Below are positions 38,801 to 41,800 of a stretch of DNA of 64,000 nt, piece after piece (position 1 is the first letter of the stretch; every line of letters starts with the position of its first letter). A model generated the notes under the pieces. The model was not told where the DNA came from and ran no database searches. It worked only from the letters and a program-made list of their open reading frames with translations. The DNA comes from Aplysia californica (Eukaryota > Mollusca > Gastropoda > Aplysiida > Aplysiidae): contig NW_004797601.1 of assembly GCF_000002075.1 (NCBI RefSeq), positions 57,944 through 121,943 of the forward strand, given 5' to 3'. A program made the position numbers and the translations under genes.

Positions 38801-41800
38801 TGGAACTTTGACAGACACCTTCACAAACGACCCGAGTGTTTCTTTTTAAAAAATCAATAATTCTCCCCCCACTCCGGAGTCCAATACTCAGCAACGCTCA
38901 GGCTTTGAATGCGCTCTTGTGACCCCTGCAAACATACTCACATGATGACATGTGATGCGAGTGCGCGCAGGTTCACTGACCGGTCACGTTGCCGAGCCCA
39001 ATACGCTGAAAATAAGACGTTTTCTTTTTTTTTTTTTTTTTTTCTTAAGTAACTGCAGTCACCAATATTGATTTATTTTAACGGCGACACGGCGGTTAGA
39101 ATTCGCAACCTGTATGCCACAAATGTTTCGTTATCGGACCGGGAAAAATTGAGCGAATAACTCAATCGCGACCGGCAAAAATGAACTACCCGGGTCCCGG
39201 CGATTTTTTTCAAACTCCCGGGGCCTGGTGGTCACCCTGTCAAGAGACAAGTGACAGGGCAGTTTCTTCAGACTGCGCCCAATCTGATGGAATCAGTCTT
39301 GATTGATCTTCTATCGCACTGAAGTCAAGAACTACAAACCAGGCTTTCTGAATTCATTTATGTACCGGGTAAGTTAAATTGTTGTTAGATGGGCACTGTT
39401 AGTATCTGACCTCAACAATGCCTTTCTCCAATGGAGTGGACCTTTTGTGGATGTCCCCGATCGCAAGAAGTCCCTTTAAAAAAATAAGGGAATAACTATG
39501 CGGCCACCCCCTCCCTGGGTCCCCTTTGTTGTTTTCTTTATGTTAAGACATTTACACATGATATTTATTCATTACTTCAACACACGAGCCTATAATGGAA
39601 TAAAAATATGATTAGAAAGCTTTGTAATGACCATGGACAAGTGACCTGTCAAATTTTCACACATGGATGTTTTGATCGACCAAATCTTCAAACCTCTGCC
39701 GCTCTCAAACTTTGGTGCCTACTAAGAACACCTTTGTTGTGAACATATGATTCATGCCAGTGCTTCACAGGAGCTTGGTTTCTGTTTGGAAAATGAAACA
39801 GGTCTTGAGTTATTGACTTTATAAGGAAAGTGGCCGCATAGGTCAGCCGGCCGCAAATAGTGCCTTTACTCTAGATGTTAATGTTAGAAAAAGAAAATAA
39901 AGTATATAGTTCTTGTTCTGTCAGAATTGGTCTAAATGGCCTTAACAACAGCCATGAGTCATCTGAACCTTCAGTTCTTGTATTTCGTTTAACTCTTTAT
40001 CTCCGAGGGGGGTAAACCCACTATGCTCGGGCCCTTTTTTGGTGATATCTAAAAATGACAAAAACGTCATTAAATGGGTCATCAAATTGAAACTAGCAAG
40101 CCTGTTTTGATAGTACTTCTTCTCATGAACGAAATTCCGGTAAAGAAGACCTATTTTCGGCAATTGCCGAAAAGTAATTTGATGTTGAAGTTGACGCAAA
40201 GGAATATGCCCAAGCCGTTGTCAGCGGCTCACCAGCTCGGTGGTTCTGACCGCGGAGATAAAGAGTAAGAAATATTCTCCTCAGTGGATGCATTGGTCAT
40301 CGTCAGACACTGGCAGAGGAACTTTTGCTTTTATTATTATTGCAATCCCACATAAGTTGTTGGGTTTTTGTTTTTTTGTTGGGTTTTTTTTTCTTTTTGT
40401 GTGTGTGTGTGTGTGTGTATTCAATTTCTTTCTTTTTTTAAACAGAATATGATTCCCTTCCTGCTGGTGACGTGTGCTTTCCGCGGTGTGCAGGTCTTGA
40501 CGCACACACCCCTACGCTCCCTCTTCCTCATCGTGCTGATCATGTCAGACTTTATGGGCTTGGTAAGACAAAACTGTTCATGTTCTTCCCGTCCACCCCA
40601 ATACTCTTTTCTCCTGAAAAAAAAGGGAAGAGAAGAAAGGAAATTGTACACAGCGGTTATAGAGCGCCCATTTAGTTTCGGCTGGCGCGAGGCAAGCAAG
40701 CCCGCGCTTCCCCAGGTCACGGGGTCATTTACCTGCGCCGCCGGGGATTTCCCTAATCAGCCGAACACCGGCAGCGCTCTTGTATTTTTTGCAAAGTTTA
40801 CCAGCACAGTGAGCCAAAGCTAATGTAAGATGAATATTTTAATAAAGACCACGTAAATATTCAACATATTAAGGAAGAAAATGAAGAAATCGGAAGAACA
40901 TGGTACATTACACTTAAAAGCTGTGAAGTTCTCAAAAAGGGGACTTAATTTGATAAATGTGTCATGGGTAATCAATTATAAACATCGATTTAAATATGAT
41001 TGCCCCCAACGAATTCAATCAAATTTGCACACAGGACTGAGAACATAATGACATTTGTACTGACAAAGGGGCATATGCACGAAGTTTCTGGATCCGTAAT
41101 TATTCAGGTTTGAAGTTGATTTTTGCAATACTCTTGCTTTGCGACCTTGTTTTTTCATAGCGATATCCACGATACATGTAACTACAGAACAGATCCTTCC
41201 TTGCCGATACACTTATGATAACACAACCTAAACACAAAATACAAAAAGAACACAACATTGCTGGACTGGAGGAATTATCTCATTTTTCCGCTGTAAGCTT
41301 TCGTCTTTTGATGGGTGGTGCACACGACAGAGTAGCTCAGGGTGGGTTATACGTGTTGTGACTGCAGGATTGTTTTGACGTGTTTTTCTTTGTCTGTTAG
41401 GCCACGGTTGCATGAATGAGATCACCCCCTTGCTCACAATGGAAGGCCATTCCAAACCCACATTTTTGTATCCAAGGAACGCAGTGTTTCTCAAGGATGT
41501 GTTGTTTGGGGATGACCTTTTCTTTTGATCGATTTTGATTGAGTAGCACGTGTTTTACGGCACTATCGACTCAAGACCTTTTATTTGCCAAATATGTTTC
41601 TGTATAAAGACATATCGTGTGATGCATGACTGAATATGTGGTATTCTCTCTAAAGTGATTGGCTTTCCATGTGCAATTACTGTGTGGATATCTTTGAAGG
41701 TGTCTTTTACGTGAACAAATTTCTCTCTCAGAACAATTAATGCGGTGTCTATTATGCTTTGATTTCGTGTACATGCAACTGTTCCTTTTGCTAAAAATGA

